A stretch of DNA of 64,000 nucleotides. Source: Tsuneonella mangrovi. GTDB lineage: Bacteria; Pseudomonadota; Alphaproteobacteria; Sphingomonadales; Sphingomonadaceae. The notes below the pieces were generated by a model. The model had not been told where the DNA came from. It saw only the letters and a program-made list of their open reading frames with translations, and did no database searches. Positions 24,991-35,114 of the stretch are shown here, piece after piece; position 1 is the stretch's first letter, and each line of letters starts with the position of its first letter. Position numbers and translations under genes: made by a program. Location: positions 124,001 to 188,000 of the forward strand of contig NZ_CP022889.1 of NCBI RefSeq assembly GCF_002269345.1, written 5' to 3'.

Positions 24991-26397
24991 ATGGCATTCA
25001 AGGGGTTGAAACCCGTCCAGTATGGCGGCCGTGAAGTCTGGCCGCTGATCGAAGGGGGCAAGGGCGTTTCAGCCACCAACCACGCGAGTTCGGGAGCGTG
25101 GGCCGCCGCTGGCGGAATCGGTACCGTCAGCGCCGTGAATGCGGACAGCTACGACGAAGACGGCAACCCGATTCCGCAAGTTTATCCGCAAGCGACGCGC
25201 AAGGAACGCTTCGATCAGCTCGTCCGCTATGCGATCGATGGCGCAACCGAGCAGGTAAAGCGCGCGCACGAGATCGCAGGCGGCAAGGGTGCGATCAATA
25301 TCAACGTGCTGTGGGAAATGGGCGGTGCCCAGCAAGTGCTCGAAGGGGTGCTGGAAAACTGCCCTGGCCTGATCACCGGCGTCACGTGCGGGGCGGGAAT
25401 GCCCTACAAGCTGGCCGAGATCGCCGCGAAGCATAACGTCTATTACCTTCCGATCATCAGCTCCGCACGGGCGTTCCGCGCGCTGTGGAAACGCAGCTAT
25501 TCCAAGGTTCCGGACCTGATGGCAGCGGTCGTCTATGAAGATCCCTGGCTGGCAGGCGGTCACAACGGCCTTTCGAACGCCGAAGACCCGCGAAAGCCCG
25601 AAGACCCATATCCGCGCGTGAAGGCACTGCGCGAAACGATGCGCGCAGAAGGCGTTTCGGAAGATACTGCGATCGTCATGGCGGGAGGCGTATGGTTCCT
25701 GCGTGAATGGGAAAACTGGATCGACAACCCCGAGCTCGGCCAGATCATGTTCCAGTTCGGCACCCGTCCCCTGCTGACCGAGGAAAGCCCGATCCCGCAA
25801 GTGTGGAAGGAGATGCTCCGCACGGTGGAGCCAGGCGACGTGCTGCTCCACAAGTTCAGCCCGACCGGGTTTTATTCGAGCGCGGTCAAGACCCCGTTCC
25901 TTTACGATCTGATGCACCGCAGCGAGCGGCAGATACCAATTTTCAAGCGCGATGAGGAAGACGGCACGATCCCGTTAACGGACCACGGCAAGGCGAAGTA
26001 TTTCTACGTCCACCCCGGTGACCAGCGCAAGGCACAGGCGTGGATGCACGAAGGCTTTACCGAGCCACTCAAGACGCCCGACGATACCGTGGTATTCACG
26101 ACGCCCGAACAGGCCGAGCAGATCCGTGCCGACCAGCAGGGATGCATGGGCTGCCTGTCACACTGCCAGTTCTCGAGCTGGAAGGACCACGACAACAACA
26201 CCACCGGTCGGCTGGCCGATCCGCGTAGCTTCTGCATCCAGAAGACCTTGCAGGACATCGCCCACGGCGGCGATCCGGACGAGAACCTCGCCTTTGCGGG
26301 CCATGCGGCATACCGCTTCAAGCAGGACCCGTTCTATTCGAACAACTTCACCCCGACAGTGAAGCAACTCGTCGAACGGATCCTGACTGGCGACTGA
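24991..26397 (+). CDS. Nitronate monooxygenase/NPD-family flavin oxidoreductase with C-terminal Cys cluster
   Basis: A 468-residue FMN-dependent TIM-barrel protein of the 2-nitropropane dioxygenase/YrpB superfamily. Family-type stretches are ATNHASSGAWAAAGGIGTVS, GAININVLW, ITGVTCGAGMP and IMAGGVWFLREW-like segments. It is clearly longer than ordinary family members (about 330-360 residues). The C-terminal extension holds Cys385, Cys388 and Cys392 in GCMGCLSHC and Cys415 in SFCIQK. That spacing could bind an Fe-S cluster or zinc. The gene is 24 bases downstream of the methyltransferase and convergent with leuA. The nitronate activity is a family default and not demonstrated by any residue seen here. 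Confidence 0.78.
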   Translation: MAFKGLKPVQYGGREVWPLIEGGKGVSATNHASSGAWAAAGGIGTVSAVNADSYDEDGNPIPQVYPQATRKERFDQLVRYAIDGATEQVKRAHEIAGGKGAININVLWEMGGAQQVLEGVLENCPGLITGVTCGAGMPYKLAEIAAKHNVYYLPIISSARAFRALWKRSYSKVPDLMAAVVYEDPWLAGGHNGLSNAEDPRKPEDPYPRVKALRETMRAEGVSEDTAIVMAGGVWFLREWENWIDNPELGQIMFQFGTRPLLTEESPIPQVWKEMLRTVEPGDVLLHKFSPTGFYSSAVKTPFLYDLMHRSERQIPIFKRDEEDGTIPLTDHGKAKYFYVHPGDQRKAQAWMHEGFTEPLKTPDDTVVFTTPEQAEQIRADQQGCMGCLSHCQFSSWKDHDNNTTGRLADPRSFCIQKTLQDIAHGGDPDENLAFAGHAAYRFKQDPFYSNNFTPTVKQLVERILTGD

Positions 26398-26399
26398 TC

Positions 26400-28079
26400 T
26401 CAATTTGCCAAAGCGGCGGCCGAATTGGCTGCGCTAAGCACGGCGCGCACGCTGGCGGTGGCGATATCCTCGTCGATGCCGCAGCCCCAGATCGTCCGCC
26501 CCGCGCTGTCGGTGCATTCGAGATAGGCCGCAGCGCGCGCGTCGGTTCCGGTACGCAATGCGTGTTCGGTGTAGTCGACGACCTCGAGGTCGACCCCGAA
26601 CGCCTCCTTGAGCGTCGACAGGACCGACGAGATCAGGCCGTTTCCGCGCCCCGACACCGAGCGGAGCTGCCCATCGACCTCGATCGTCCCGGCGAATACA
26701 CGCGTACCGTCTGCTGCCTTGCCTTCTTCGTAGTCGACCAGCTGGAAGTGCTTGGGGCGGACCTGAACGTGGTAGGCCTTGCGGAAAGCGTCCCAGATGT
26801 CGCTGGCGTTGAGTTCGCGGCCCAGTTCGTCGGCCATGCGTTGGACATGTTTCGAGAAGTCCGCCTGCATCTTCTTGGGCAGTTTGAGGCCCTGGTCCTG
26901 CTCGAGCACCCACGCGAAGCCGCCTTTGCCGGACTGGCTGTTGACCCGGATGACGGCTTCGTAATTACGACCGAGGTCTGCCGGATCGATCGGCAGGTAT
27001 GGAACCCGCCATTGTTCGTCGTTCTGCTTGTCGTGAGCCTCGAATCCCTTCTTGATCGCGTCCTGGTGGCTGCCCGAAAAGGCGGTGAACACCAGCTCGC
27101 CGCCGTAAGGATGACGCTCGTGGACCGGGATCTGGTTGCAGTATTCGACGGTCTCGATGATCCGATCGATGTCTGAGAAATCGATCTTTGGATCAATGCC
27201 TTGCGTGTACATGTTGAGAGCAACTGTCACCAGGCAGCAGTTGCCGGTGCGCTCGCCGTTTCCGAACAGGCAGCCTTCGACGCGGTCGGCACCTGCCATC
27301 AGGCCCAGTTCCGCAGCAGCGACGCCGGTGCCACGGTCGTTGTGCGTGTGGAGGCTGACAATCACGCTTTCGCGATTGGGAATGTGGCGGCAGAAATACT
27401 CGATCTGGTCGGCGTAGATGTTGGGCGTCGCCGCTTCGACCGTCGCGGGCAGATTGAAGATGATCGGATGATCGGGAGTGGGCCGGAGCACGTCCATCAC
27501 TGCGCTGCACACCTCGACGCTGAAATCGAGCTCGGAGGTAGAGAAGGTTTCCGGACTGTATTCGAAATGCCAGTCGGTATCAGGGCGCTTGGCGGCTTCG
27601 TCGCGCAGGACCTTCGCGCCGTGGACTGCGATATCGCGCACTTCGTCGCGGCTCATCCGGAATACGATGTCGCGCCAGGCCGGACTCACTGCATTGTAAA
27701 GGTGGACGATTGCCTGCTTCGCTCCTTCGAGGCTCTCGAAGCTGGTGCGGATCAGGTCTTCGCGGCTTTGCGTGAGCACCTGCACCGTTACGTCATCGGG
27801 AATGCGGCCCGAACGCACGAGCTCGGAGATAAAGTCGAATTCGGTTGCGCCCGCGCTCGGGAAACCGACCTCAATCTCCTTCACGCCGATTTCCACCAGT
27901 AGGTCGAAAAAGCGGTTCTTCTTCACCGCGTCCATCGGGTCGACAATCGCCTGATTGCCATCGCGCAAGTCGGTGCTGAGCCAGCGTGGCGGAGTCGTGA
28001 TCGCGCGGCCCGGCCATTGGCGGTCGGGCAAATCGATTTGCGGGAAGGGCCGATACTTGGCCGAAGGGTCTTTCAACAT
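26400..28079 (-). CDS. leuA: 2-isopropylmalate synthase
   Basis: First committed enzyme of leucine biosynthesis, condensing acetyl-CoA with 2-oxoisovalerate. With 559 residues it is the long actinobacterial/plant-like (type 2) form. Catalytic features are [11 protein letters not shown] near the N-terminus, the metal site [16 protein letters not shown], and [20 protein letters not shown]. The C-terminal allosteric domain (about residues 430-559, with [17 protein letters not shown]) provides leucine feedback. The gene is preceded by a leucine leader peptide and hairpins, so it is likely controlled by attenuation as well. The Shine-Dalgarno sequence at the ATG is weak (aagg 14 bases upstream). 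Confidence 0.95.
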   Translation of the reverse strand: MLKDPSAKYRPFPQIDLPDRQWPGRAITTPPRWLSTDLRDGNQAIVDPMDAVKKNRFFDLLVEIGVKEIEVGFPSAGATEFDFISELVRSGRIPDDVTVQVLTQSREDLIRTSFESLEGAKQAIVHLYNAVSPAWRDIVFRMSRDEVRDIAVHGAKVLRDEAAKRPDTDWHFEYSPETFSTSELDFSVEVCSAVMDVLRPTPDHPIIFNLPATVEAATPNIYADQIEYFCRHIPNRESVIVSLHTHNDRGTGVAAAELGLMAGADRVEGCLFGNGERTGNCCLVTVALNMYTQGIDPKIDFSDIDRIIETVEYCNQIPVHERHPYGGELVFTAFSGSHQDAIKKGFEAHDKQNDEQWRVPYLPIDPADLGRNYEAVIRVNSQSGKGGFAWVLEQDQGLKLPKKMQADFSKHVQRMADELGRELNASDIWDAFRKAYHVQVRPKHFQLVDYEEGKAADGTRVFAGTIEVDGQLRSVSGRGNGLISSVLSTLKEAFGVDLEVVDYTEHALRTGTDARAAAYLECTDSAGRTIWGCGIDEDIATASVRAVLSAANSAAALAN

Positions 28080-28158
28080 GAGATTGCGTTTTGCCTTGTC
28101 GTCTCGCGCACGGACCTCTTGGTCGCGCGCATCCTGTTCAGATCATTTCGTTTTGTCA

Positions 28159-28240
28159 GCCCTTAGGCGGTCTGCCCTGCGCTGGACGCAGGCGAAGGTT
28201 CGCGCCTAAGGGCGCGTAAGTCGAAGCAGGTTTAGGCGCG
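28159..28240 (-). promoter_or_regulatory. Leucine attenuator-like leader RNA of leuA
   Basis: On the leftward transcript three segments can pair alternatively. Segment 1 (28240-28232, cgcgcctaa, inside the leader peptide) is complementary to segment 2 (28210-28201, cttaggcgcg). Segment 2, extended to 28213 (gcccttaggcg), is also perfectly complementary over 11 bases to segment 3 (28169-28159, cgcctaagggc). A smaller 6-bp hairpin (cctgcg/cgcagg) sits inside the second structure. Segment 2 contains the leader stop codon. Such mutually exclusive pairing next to Leu codons is the hallmark of translation-coupled attenuation. A U-run after segment 3 is lacking, so the termination step is not clear. 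Confidence 0.75.
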
Positions 28241-28253
28241 CGAAAACGCTCAT
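28206..28253 (-). CDS. leuL: leuA leader peptide (leucine attenuator peptide)
   Basis: Fifteen-codon reading frame, MSVFARLNLLRLTRP, ending at TAG about 126 bases upstream of leuA. Four of six consecutive residues (7-12) are leucine, encoded by cta, ctg, ctt and ctt. Ribosome stalling at these codons under leucine starvation would cover segment 1 of the leader RNA and free segment 2 to pair with segment 3. The ribosome site is weak (agagac). The peptide has no expected function beyond sensing Leu-tRNA. Confidence 0.78.
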   Translation of the reverse strand: MSVFARLNLLRLTRP

Positions 28254-28403
28254 GCGGTCTCTATGCGGCGCATTGCCGCGCGAGGCAACGGCAAATTTGG
28301 TCCTTCGGTAGAGGTGGCCCGAAGCTCTTCGAAGGGTTTCCAAGTGCGGAGCTTGCCACTAGGAGAGCGCCCGGTCACACAGTCCGAGTGATGGGGACGT
28401 CAT

Positions 28404-29543
28404 TTGCCGAAACATGATTGGCTGATCGTCGGTGCCGGGTATGTCGGTGCGACGTTGGCGGAACGCATTGCTAGCCAGCTGGGCCAGAAGGTGCTGCTGA
28501 TCGATCGGCGCAACCACATCGGCGGCAACGCCCATGACGTGCGGCAGGAAGATGGCTCGCTGCTGCATCTCTATGGCCCGCACATCTTTCACACCAACAG
28601 CAAGGCGATCTGGGACTATCTCAGCCAGTTCACCGAGTGGCGGCCGTATTTCCACCACGTGCTCGCGCACATCGACGGGCACTACGTGCCGCTGCCGTTC
28701 AACATCAACACGATCGAGGCGCTGTTTCCGCACGGTCTCGCCCAGCGGGCGATCGACGCGCTGGTGGACCGGGTCGGTTTCGGCAAGCGGGTGCCGATCC
28801 TCAAACTGCGCGAGACCGACGATCCGGTGCTGCGCGACCTGGCCGACTTCGTCTACGACAAGGTGTTCCTCAACTACACCAGGAAGCAGTGGGACCTCTC
28901 GCCCGAACAGCTCAACCCCGAGGTGACCGCGCGCGTTCCGATCCTGATCAGCCGCGACAACCGCTATTTCCAGGACGTCTACCAGGCGATGCCGGTCGAT
29001 GGGTACACCGCGATGTTCGAGCGGATGCTCGACCACCCGTTGATCACTGTGGAGCTCGAGGCGGACTACTTCGCCTTGCCGGAAAGCGTGCGTTCGACCC
29101 GCACGATCTTCACCGGCCCGATCGATGAGTTCTTCGGTCACGAGCATGGGGCGCTGCCCTATCGCAGCCTGCGCTTTGACGTGCGACGCGGGAACCAGGG
29201 CGTTGCGCAGCGCGCCGCGACAATCAATTATCCCAACGAGTTCGATTTTACCCGGATCACCGAACAGAGCTATCTCGCACCGCCGACCCGGCAGAGCGAT
29301 GCCAGCATCCAGATCTACGAATATCCGCAAGCCTACACGCCGGGCGAGAACGAACCGTATTACCCGATCCCGACCGAGACTAATCGCAAGCTGCTCAAGA
29401 AGTACCAGGATCTCGCCGACAGGGACGACAGCGGCACGTTGTTCGCCGGACGACTGGCCGACTACAGTTACTACAACATGGACCAAGCCTGCGGACGGGC
29501 GCTGGCGCTGTTCAACAAGGTAATCGCGGGAGAGAAGGGATGA
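28404..29543 (+). CDS. glf: UDP-galactopyranose mutase
   Basis: Flavoenzyme that interconverts UDP-galactopyranose and UDP-galactofuranose, the precursor for galactofuranose in surface glycans. The 379-residue sequence has the N-terminal FAD-binding WLIVGAGYVGA, the GGNAHD stretch, YGPHIFHT, the NYTRKQW segment and the C-terminal LFAGRLADYSYYNMDQ. The start is a TTG at 28404 with gggga six bases upstream; no in-frame ATG exists near it and a stop lies just before. It overlaps the following glycosyltransferase gene by 4 bases, suggesting that the transferase uses galactofuranose or acts on the same glycan. Confidence 0.93.
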   Translation: MPKHDWLIVGAGYVGATLAERIASQLGQKVLLIDRRNHIGGNAHDVRQEDGSLLHLYGPHIFHTNSKAIWDYLSQFTEWRPYFHHVLAHIDGHYVPLPFNINTIEALFPHGLAQRAIDALVDRVGFGKRVPILKLRETDDPVLRDLADFVYDKVFLNYTRKQWDLSPEQLNPEVTARVPILISRDNRYFQDVYQAMPVDGYTAMFERMLDHPLITVELEADYFALPESVRSTRTIFTGPIDEFFGHEHGALPYRSLRFDVRRGNQGVAQRAATINYPNEFDFTRITEQSYLAPPTRQSDASIQIYEYPQAYTPGENEPYYPIPTETNRKLLKKYQDLADRDDSGTLFAGRLADYSYYNMDQACGRALALFNKVIAGEKG

Positions 29544-30352
29544 GCGACGCAGCAACGGGTGGCGTGCGCTGGTCGATCGTCATGCCCTATTACAACGAGA
29601 AGGACTTTCTCGGCGCGACGCTGGACTCGCTCGGCCAGCAGGAATTCCGCGACTTCAAGCTGATCCTCGTCGATAACAATTCGACAGACGGTTCGGGCGA
29701 CATCGCTCGCGAAGTCATGGCGAAGTATCCCGATATCGAGACGATCCACCTGCTCCAGACGGTGCAAGGTGCGGTCCCGGCGATCGAGATGGGGATCGAT
29801 CACGTCGAGACAGAATTCCTGGCGACGTGCGATGCCGATACCTATTACCCGCCGCACTACATGGCGGTCGCCGCCCGGCTTCTAGCGAATGCCAAGCCCG
29901 GCATCGTCGCGGCGATGGCGATGGACCTTTACGGCAATCCGCATAGCCTCGCGAACCGGCGGCGGATGGCGCTGCGGGTGCTGGAGAGCAAGGTGTTCCG
30001 CAAGCAGGCGCACACCGGCGGCTACGGGTTCTGCTTCCGCACCGACGTGTTCCGCAAGGCGGGCGGCTATTCGCTCAAGCTGTGGCCTTATGTGCTCAAC
30101 GATCACGAGGTGATGCAGCGGGTCTTCAAGCTCGGCGACGCGATCTATGCGCGCGATTTCTGGTGCCAGCCGTCGGACCGTCGCAGCGGCAAGCAATGGA
30201 CGCTGTTCGAGCGGCTGCTCTATTTCGCTACCCCGTTCCACATGAAGGACTGGTTCTTCTACGATTTCCTCGGGCCGAGGTTCGAAGAGCGGCGCCAGTC
30301 GATCCTCAAGTTGCGCGAGCGCGAGTGGGAGAAGGACGACAAGAAGGGCTGA
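29540..30352 (+). CDS. Family 2 glycosyltransferase
   Basis: A 270-residue GT-A fold enzyme of family 2. It shows the N-terminal SIVMPYYNEKDFLGATLDSL, the nucleotide-binding LILVDNNSTDGSGDI and the metal motif ATCDADTYYPPHY. The acceptor-side region includes GYGFCFRTDVFRKAGGY. No strong membrane helices are present. The ATGA overlap with glf couples the two genes. The donor may be UDP-galactofuranose, an inference from glf only. A terminator follows. Confidence 0.88.
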   Translation: MSDAATGGVRWSIVMPYYNEKDFLGATLDSLGQQEFRDFKLILVDNNSTDGSGDIAREVMAKYPDIETIHLLQTVQGAVPAIEMGIDHVETEFLATCDADTYYPPHYMAVAARLLANAKPGIVAAMAMDLYGNPHSLANRRRMALRVLESKVFRKQAHTGGYGFCFRTDVFRKAGGYSLKLWPYVLNDHEVMQRVFKLGDAIYARDFWCQPSDRRSGKQWTLFERLLYFATPFHMKDWFFYDFLGPRFEERRQSILKLREREWEKDDKKG

Positions 30353-30381
30353 GCCAGGGATTTCCCTTTGCCAATAGCAAG

Positions 30382-30407
30382 ACGGCCCCGACTCGCGTCG
30401 GGGCCGT
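30382..30407. terminator. Rho-independent terminator between GT2 gene and ilvC
   Basis: An 11-bp perfect inverted repeat acggccccgac-tcgc-gtcggggccgt, followed by ttt on the plus strand and by tcttg on the minus strand. It lies between two convergent genes and can serve both. Confidence 0.85.
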
Positions 30408-30432
30408 TTCGATTCCGGCGGTGGAGTGGGCG

Positions 30433-31506
<1,074 letters not shown>

Positions 31507-31526
31507 TTATGCTCGGTCGGTTAGGC

Positions 31527-31545
31527 CGCTCGCCACCGGCGAGCG
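31527..31545 (-). other. GC-rich hairpin in the ilvN-ilvC gap
   Basis: Perfect 8-bp inverted repeat cgctcgcc-acc-ggcgagcg. The T-run (attttt) lies on the plus-strand side only, so it does not form a terminator for the leftward ilv transcript. It may act as an mRNA processing or stability element between ilvN and ilvC. Confidence 0.4.
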
Positions 31546-31567
31546 ACGGAATTTTTCTTCGGGTGGC

Positions 31568-32083
31568 TCAAGCTCCCCCGGTGCCGCGCATCATGCCGAC
31601 GATCCCGGTGCGGCCGACTTCGACCAGCCCGAGTTCGCGCATCAGGCCGATGAAGCTGTCGACCTTGTCGGGCGGGCCGGTGATTTCGAAGATGAAGCTC
31701 TCGGTAGTCGTGTCGACCGGTCGGGCGCGAAAGATATCGGCGAGGCGCAGCGCCTCGACCCGCTTTTCGCCTGTCCCGGAGACCTTCACCAGCGCCAGTT
31801 CGCGCTCGACGTGGGCGCCGGCCTCGGTCAGGTCGACGACCTTGTGCACCGGAACCAGCCGCTCGAGCTGGGCGTGAATCTGGTCTATCACCGGCGGCGG
31901 GCCATTGGTGACGATAGTGATCCGGCTGACCGCATGGTCTTCCGAGATATCGGCCACCGTCAGGCTGTCGATGTTGTAGCCGCGCGCGGTGAACAGCCCC
32001 GCGATCTTGGCGAGGATGCCTGCTTCGTTGTCGACGGTGATCGCGAGCACGTGTCGCTCGCCCTGGTCGGTTTTGATTTTCAT
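31568..32083 (-). CDS. ilvN: Acetolactate synthase small (regulatory) subunit
   Basis: Regulatory subunit of acetohydroxyacid synthase, 171 residues, carries the valine-binding ACT domain. The ACT domain begins with HVLAITVDNEAGILAKIAGLF (about residues 10-30), followed by GYNIDSLTV, and the C-terminal half has the ALRLADIFRARPVD and FEITGPPDKVDSFI segments. It uses the ATG at 32083, which overlaps the stop of the tiny membrane ORF by 4 bases. The length and domain order match the long IlvH form. Confidence 0.95.
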   Translation of the reverse strand: MKIKTDQGERHVLAITVDNEAGILAKIAGLFTARGYNIDSLTVADISEDHAVSRITIVTNGPPPVIDQIHAQLERLVPVHKVVDLTEAGAHVERELALVKVSGTGEKRVEALRLADIFRARPVDTTTESFIFEITGPPDKVDSFIGLMRELGLVEVGRTGIVGMMRGTGGA

Positions 32084-32268
32084 TTGGCCTTCCCGGGAAG
32101 GTCTACGACGATTGAGTGGGTCGGGATCGGCATAACCACCAATCCGAATGCGATCAGCAGACTGACTAGACCCCAAGCGAAGTTCTTGCGTCGGAGGTCC
32201 CGGACGCCGAGTACAGCGAGCCAAACGGCTCCGGCGAGCGGAGCGGCAATGAGTAGCCAACCCATCAC
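32080..32268 (-). CDS. Tiny membrane protein encoded between ilvB and ilvN
   Basis: A 62-residue protein of two hydrophobic helices separated by a short basic loop ([11 protein letters not shown]): [20 protein letters not shown] and [18 protein letters not shown]. Its GTG start at 32268 overlaps the ilvB stop by 4 bases, and its stop overlaps the ilvN start by 4 bases. It therefore sits as a coupled cistron inside ilvBN. No family is recognised. It may be an accessory of the operon or a small unrelated ORF kept because coupling requires an open frame. The hydrophobic profile and tight fit argue for a real gene. Confidence 0.7.
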   Translation of the reverse strand: MMGWLLIAAPLAGAVWLAVLGVRDLRRKNFAWGLVSLLIAFGLVVMPIPTHSIVVDLPGKAK

Positions 32269-34010
32269 ACCAGCGCCTTCGCTTCGTCGTTCATCGTGCC
32301 CGCAACGCGGTCGCCGTAGAGCAGCATCTCGGTGTGCGCCGCGCCGCTGGGGATCATCGGGAAACAGTTGGCTTCCTTCGAGACCAGGCAGTCGACGATT
32401 ACCGGCCCGTCGTGGTCGAGCATCGCCTGGATGCCTGCGTCGAGACCCGCTTCGTCCTCGATGCGGATACCCTTCCAGCCATAGGCCTCAGCGAGCCGCA
32501 CGAAGTCGGGCAGGCTGTCCGAATACGAGTTCGAATAGCGCGATTCGTAGGTCAGTTCCTGCCACTGGCGGACCATGCCCATGTATTCGTTGTTGAGGAT
32601 GAACACCTTCACCGGCAGGCGGTACTGGCTCGCAGTGCCGAGTTCCTGGATGTTCATCTGGATGCTCGCTTCGCCGGCGATGTCGATCACCAGCTTGCCC
32701 GGGTTGCCGAGCTGCGCACCGATCGCCGCCGGAAGGCCATAACCCATCGTGCCGAGCCCGCCGCTGGTCAGCCAGCGGTTGGGCCCGAAGAAGCCGAAGT
32801 ACTGAGCGGCCCACATCTGGTGCTGGCCGACTTCGGTGGTGATCACAGGGTCAGCATCCTTGGTCAGCGCGAACAGCCGCTCGATCGCCTTCTGCGGCAT
32901 GATCTCCGCTTTGCTTTCGGGGTAGGCGAGGCTTTCGCGCGCGCGCCAGCCGGTAATGCGCGCCTTCCATTCGCCGAGATCCTTCGCCCGGCGGCCACCC
33001 CAGGCCGAGACCATCTGTTCCAGTACCGCGGCGCAATCGCCGAGGATCGGCAGGTCGACCGGCACGGTCTTGTTGATGCTCGCGCGGTCGATATCGATGT
33101 GGATCTTCTTCGAATCCGGGCTGAACGCATCGAGCCGACCGGTCACCCGATCGTCGAACCGCGCGCCGATGCAGACCATCACGTCGCACATGTTCATCGC
33201 CATGTTGGCTTCGTAGGTGCCGTGCATGCCGAGCATCCCGAGCCAGTCGGGGTGGTCTGCCGGAAATGCGCCGAGGCCCATCAGCGTGCTGGTGAGCGGG
33301 GCACCGGTCAGGTCCTGCAGCTGGCGCAGTAGCTCGCTCGCGCGCGGGCCGGAATTGATCACGCCGCCGCCGGTATAGAACACCGGGCGTTCGGCATTGG
33401 CGATCAGCTCGACCGCATCGATAATCTCATCGGGCGCGGCAACCGAAGGTGGGTTGTAGCGCGAGGAATTGGGCTTCGTGTCGTCCTGCGCGGCCCACGA
33501 GGCGAGCGCGACCTGCACGTCCTTGGGAATGTCGATCAGCACCGGCCCCGGGCGGCCAGTAGTGGCGATGCGGAACGCTTCCTCGATCGTCGCGCGCAGC
33601 TTCGCCGGGTCCTTCACCAGGTAGTTGTGCTTGGTGCAGTGGCGGGTGATGCCAATGGTATCGGCTTCCTGGAACGCGTCGGTGCCGATCAGCGGTGTGG
33701 CGACCTGACCGGTGATGACCACCAGCGGGATCGAATCCATGAACGCATCTGCGATGCCGGTCACCGCGTTGGTCGCGCCGGGGCCGGAGGTAACGAGCAC
33801 AACACCGGGCTTGCCGGTCGAGCGGGCATAACCTTCGGCAGCGTGCGCCGCGCCCGCTTCGTGCCGCACGAGGATGTGGCGGATGCGCTTGTCGCTGAAC
33901 AGTTCGTCGTAGATCGGCAGCACCGCGCCGCCGGGATAGCCGAACACGAATTCGACTCCCTGCTGCACGAGGCTTTCGACAAGGATGCTGGCGCCGCTGC
34001 GCTCTTCCAC
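32265..34010 (-). CDS. ilvB: Acetolactate synthase large (catalytic) subunit
   Basis: TPP- and FAD-dependent acetohydroxyacid synthase catalytic subunit, 581 residues. It shows the N-terminal [13 protein letters not shown], the catalytic Glu in [19 protein letters not shown], and [16 protein letters not shown]. The C-terminal TPP/Mg site contains [12 protein letters not shown], where a D of the usual GD-G motif is replaced by the IAGEAS sequence; the following [12 protein letters not shown] is present. The start is a GTG at 34010 with GGAAGGAAGAG upstream. The frame is open further upstream but would cross the terminator hairpin at 34062-34099. Confidence 0.94.
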   Translation of the reverse strand: MEERSGASILVESLVQQGVEFVFGYPGGAVLPIYDELFSDKRIRHILVRHEAGAAHAAEGYARSTGKPGVVLVTSGPGATNAVTGIADAFMDSIPLVVITGQVATPLIGTDAFQEADTIGITRHCTKHNYLVKDPAKLRATIEEAFRIATTGRPGPVLIDIPKDVQVALASWAAQDDTKPNSSRYNPPSVAAPDEIIDAVELIANAERPVFYTGGGVINSGPRASELLRQLQDLTGAPLTSTLMGLGAFPADHPDWLGMLGMHGTYEANMAMNMCDVMVCIGARFDDRVTGRLDAFSPDSKKIHIDIDRASINKTVPVDLPILGDCAAVLEQMVSAWGGRRAKDLGEWKARITGWRARESLAYPESKAEIMPQKAIERLFALTKDADPVITTEVGQHQMWAAQYFGFFGPNRWLTSGGLGTMGYGLPAAIGAQLGNPGKLVIDIAGEASIQMNIQELGTASQYRLPVKVFILNNEYMGMVRQWQELTYESRYSNSYSDSLPDFVRLAEAYGWKGIRIEDEAGLDAGIQAMLDHDGPVIVDCLVSKEANCFPMIPSGAAHTEMLLYGDRVAGTMNDEAKALV

Positions 34011-34061
34011 TTCAACTCTTCCTTCCGGCCGGGGCTGGTTGGCCCCTAGGCGCGTTACTCC

Positions 34062-34099
34062 AAAAAATCGACCCGGTGCGTTGGGGGGCGCACCGGGTC
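34062..34099 (-). terminator. Strong intrinsic terminator upstream of ilvB
   Basis: Leftward transcript: gacccggtgcg-ccccccaa-cgcaccgggtc, an 11-bp perfect stem with an 8-base loop, followed by gatttttt. It lies between the end of miaA (34143) and the ilvB start (34010). A TTGACA hexamer at 34148-34143, overlapping the miaA stop, could be the -35 of an ilvB promoter, but no good -10 follows. The element may end miaA transcription or act as an attenuator. No Ile/Val/Leu-rich leader peptide was found. Confidence 0.8.
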
Positions 34100-34142
34100 T
34101 CCTCTCAATTCGAGTCGAGTGCGCCCTACGGGTCACTAAATG

Positions 34143-35114
34143 TCATGTCAAGCCATAATTTAGAAATAAAGTTTCAAAATTATCTCCAAGATCGGAATTT
34201 TCAGCTTGGAGGCGCGGCCATGACGTCGGGCACTGGTGGCGAAACCAGGTGAACTGGCGTTTGGCGTAGTTCCGCGTCGCCTGTTGCCCCGCAGCGATTG
34301 CGTCGTCGCGCTGCAGGTCACCGCGAAGCATGGCAGCGATCTCCGGTACGCCGATTGCGCTCATCACCGGAAGGGCCGGGTCGAGATCGCGGGTGAGCAG
34401 ACGCTCCACCTCCTCGATTGCTCCACCGTCCATCATCGCCACGAACCGGCGGTCGCATCGATCGTAGAGCCACATGCGCTCGGCTGTCAGGATTGCCGGG
34501 GCGAGGGCGATAACGCTGGCAATCCCGCCTTCCTTGCGGGCTTGCCAATGGGCGAGGGGGAGTCCGGTCGAGCGCACGACTTCCAGCGCCCGGGCAATCC
34601 GCGTGGTGTCGTTGGGAGAGACTTGCGCTGCGCGTTCGGGATCCACGCTCTCGAGCGCTGCATAGGCTTGCGCTACCGGCAGGGCGCGAACCTCCTTGCG
34701 CACGGCGGGCTCGATTGGCGGGATCGGCGCAATCCCGTCGAGCAAGGTGCGAATGTAAAGTCCGGTCCCACCGACCAGGATTGGCAGTGCGTCGAGGGAA
34801 TGCGCCCCTGTAATTTCGGCCTTGGCCGCGGCGGCCCAATCGGCGGACGAACACGCCTCCGCACCGTCCCAAGTGCCGAACAGGCGATGCGGGACTCCAG
34901 CCATCTCGGCCTCGCTCGGCCGTGCGCTCAGCACCGCAAGGTCGGCATAGACTTGCGCACTGTCGGCATTGATCACCACCGAGTGCAATCCACGGCTTTC
35001 GCGCAGTTTTGCCAATCGCACTGCCAGATCGCTCTTGCCGCTCGCTGTCGGCCCTGCAATGAGCGCGACCGGCGGCCCCGATCCGAACGTCCGCGGAGAA
35101 TTTCCAATGCTCAT
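34143..35114 (-). CDS. miaA: tRNA dimethylallyltransferase
   Basis: MiaA transfers a dimethylallyl group to A37 of tRNAs that read UNN codons. The 323-residue protein has the P-loop [11 protein letters not shown] at about residues 18-28, followed by INADSAQVY with the catalytic Asp, and [15 protein letters not shown]. The C-terminal region includes [14 protein letters not shown], the conserved tRNA-contact motif. The ATG at 35114 gives the expected short N-terminus. Its first 8 bases overlap the start of the divergent serB gene. Confidence 0.94.
   Translation of the reverse strand: MSIGNSPRTFGSGPPVALIAGPTASGKSDLAVRLAKLRESRGLHSVVINADSAQVYADLAVLSARPSEAEMAGVPHRLFGTWDGAEACSSADWAAAAKAEITGAHSLDALPILVGGTGLYIRTLLDGIAPIPPIEPAVRKEVRALPVAQAYAALESVDPERAAQVSPNDTTRIARALEVVRSTGLPLAHWQARKEGGIASVIALAPAILTAERMWLYDRCDRRFVAMMDGGAIEEVERLLTRDLDPALPVMSAIGVPEIAAMLRGDLQRDDAIAAGQQATRNYAKRQFTWFRHQCPTSWPRLQAENSDLGDNFETLFLNYGLT

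Noticed and set aside
31551-31560. T-run after the 31527-31545 hairpin as an ilvN terminator
   Set aside because: The T-run is on the plus strand, whereas the ilv genes are transcribed leftward, and ilvC follows in the same direction.
34011-34136. Upstream extension of ilvB to 34136
   Set aside because: It would translate through a strong terminator hairpin; the GTG at 34010 has an excellent ribosome site and gives the family N-terminus.
34100-34148. Short frame MTFSDP upstream of ilvB as an attenuator peptide
   Set aside because: It is six codons with no Ile, Val or Leu, so it cannot sense branched-chain amino acids.
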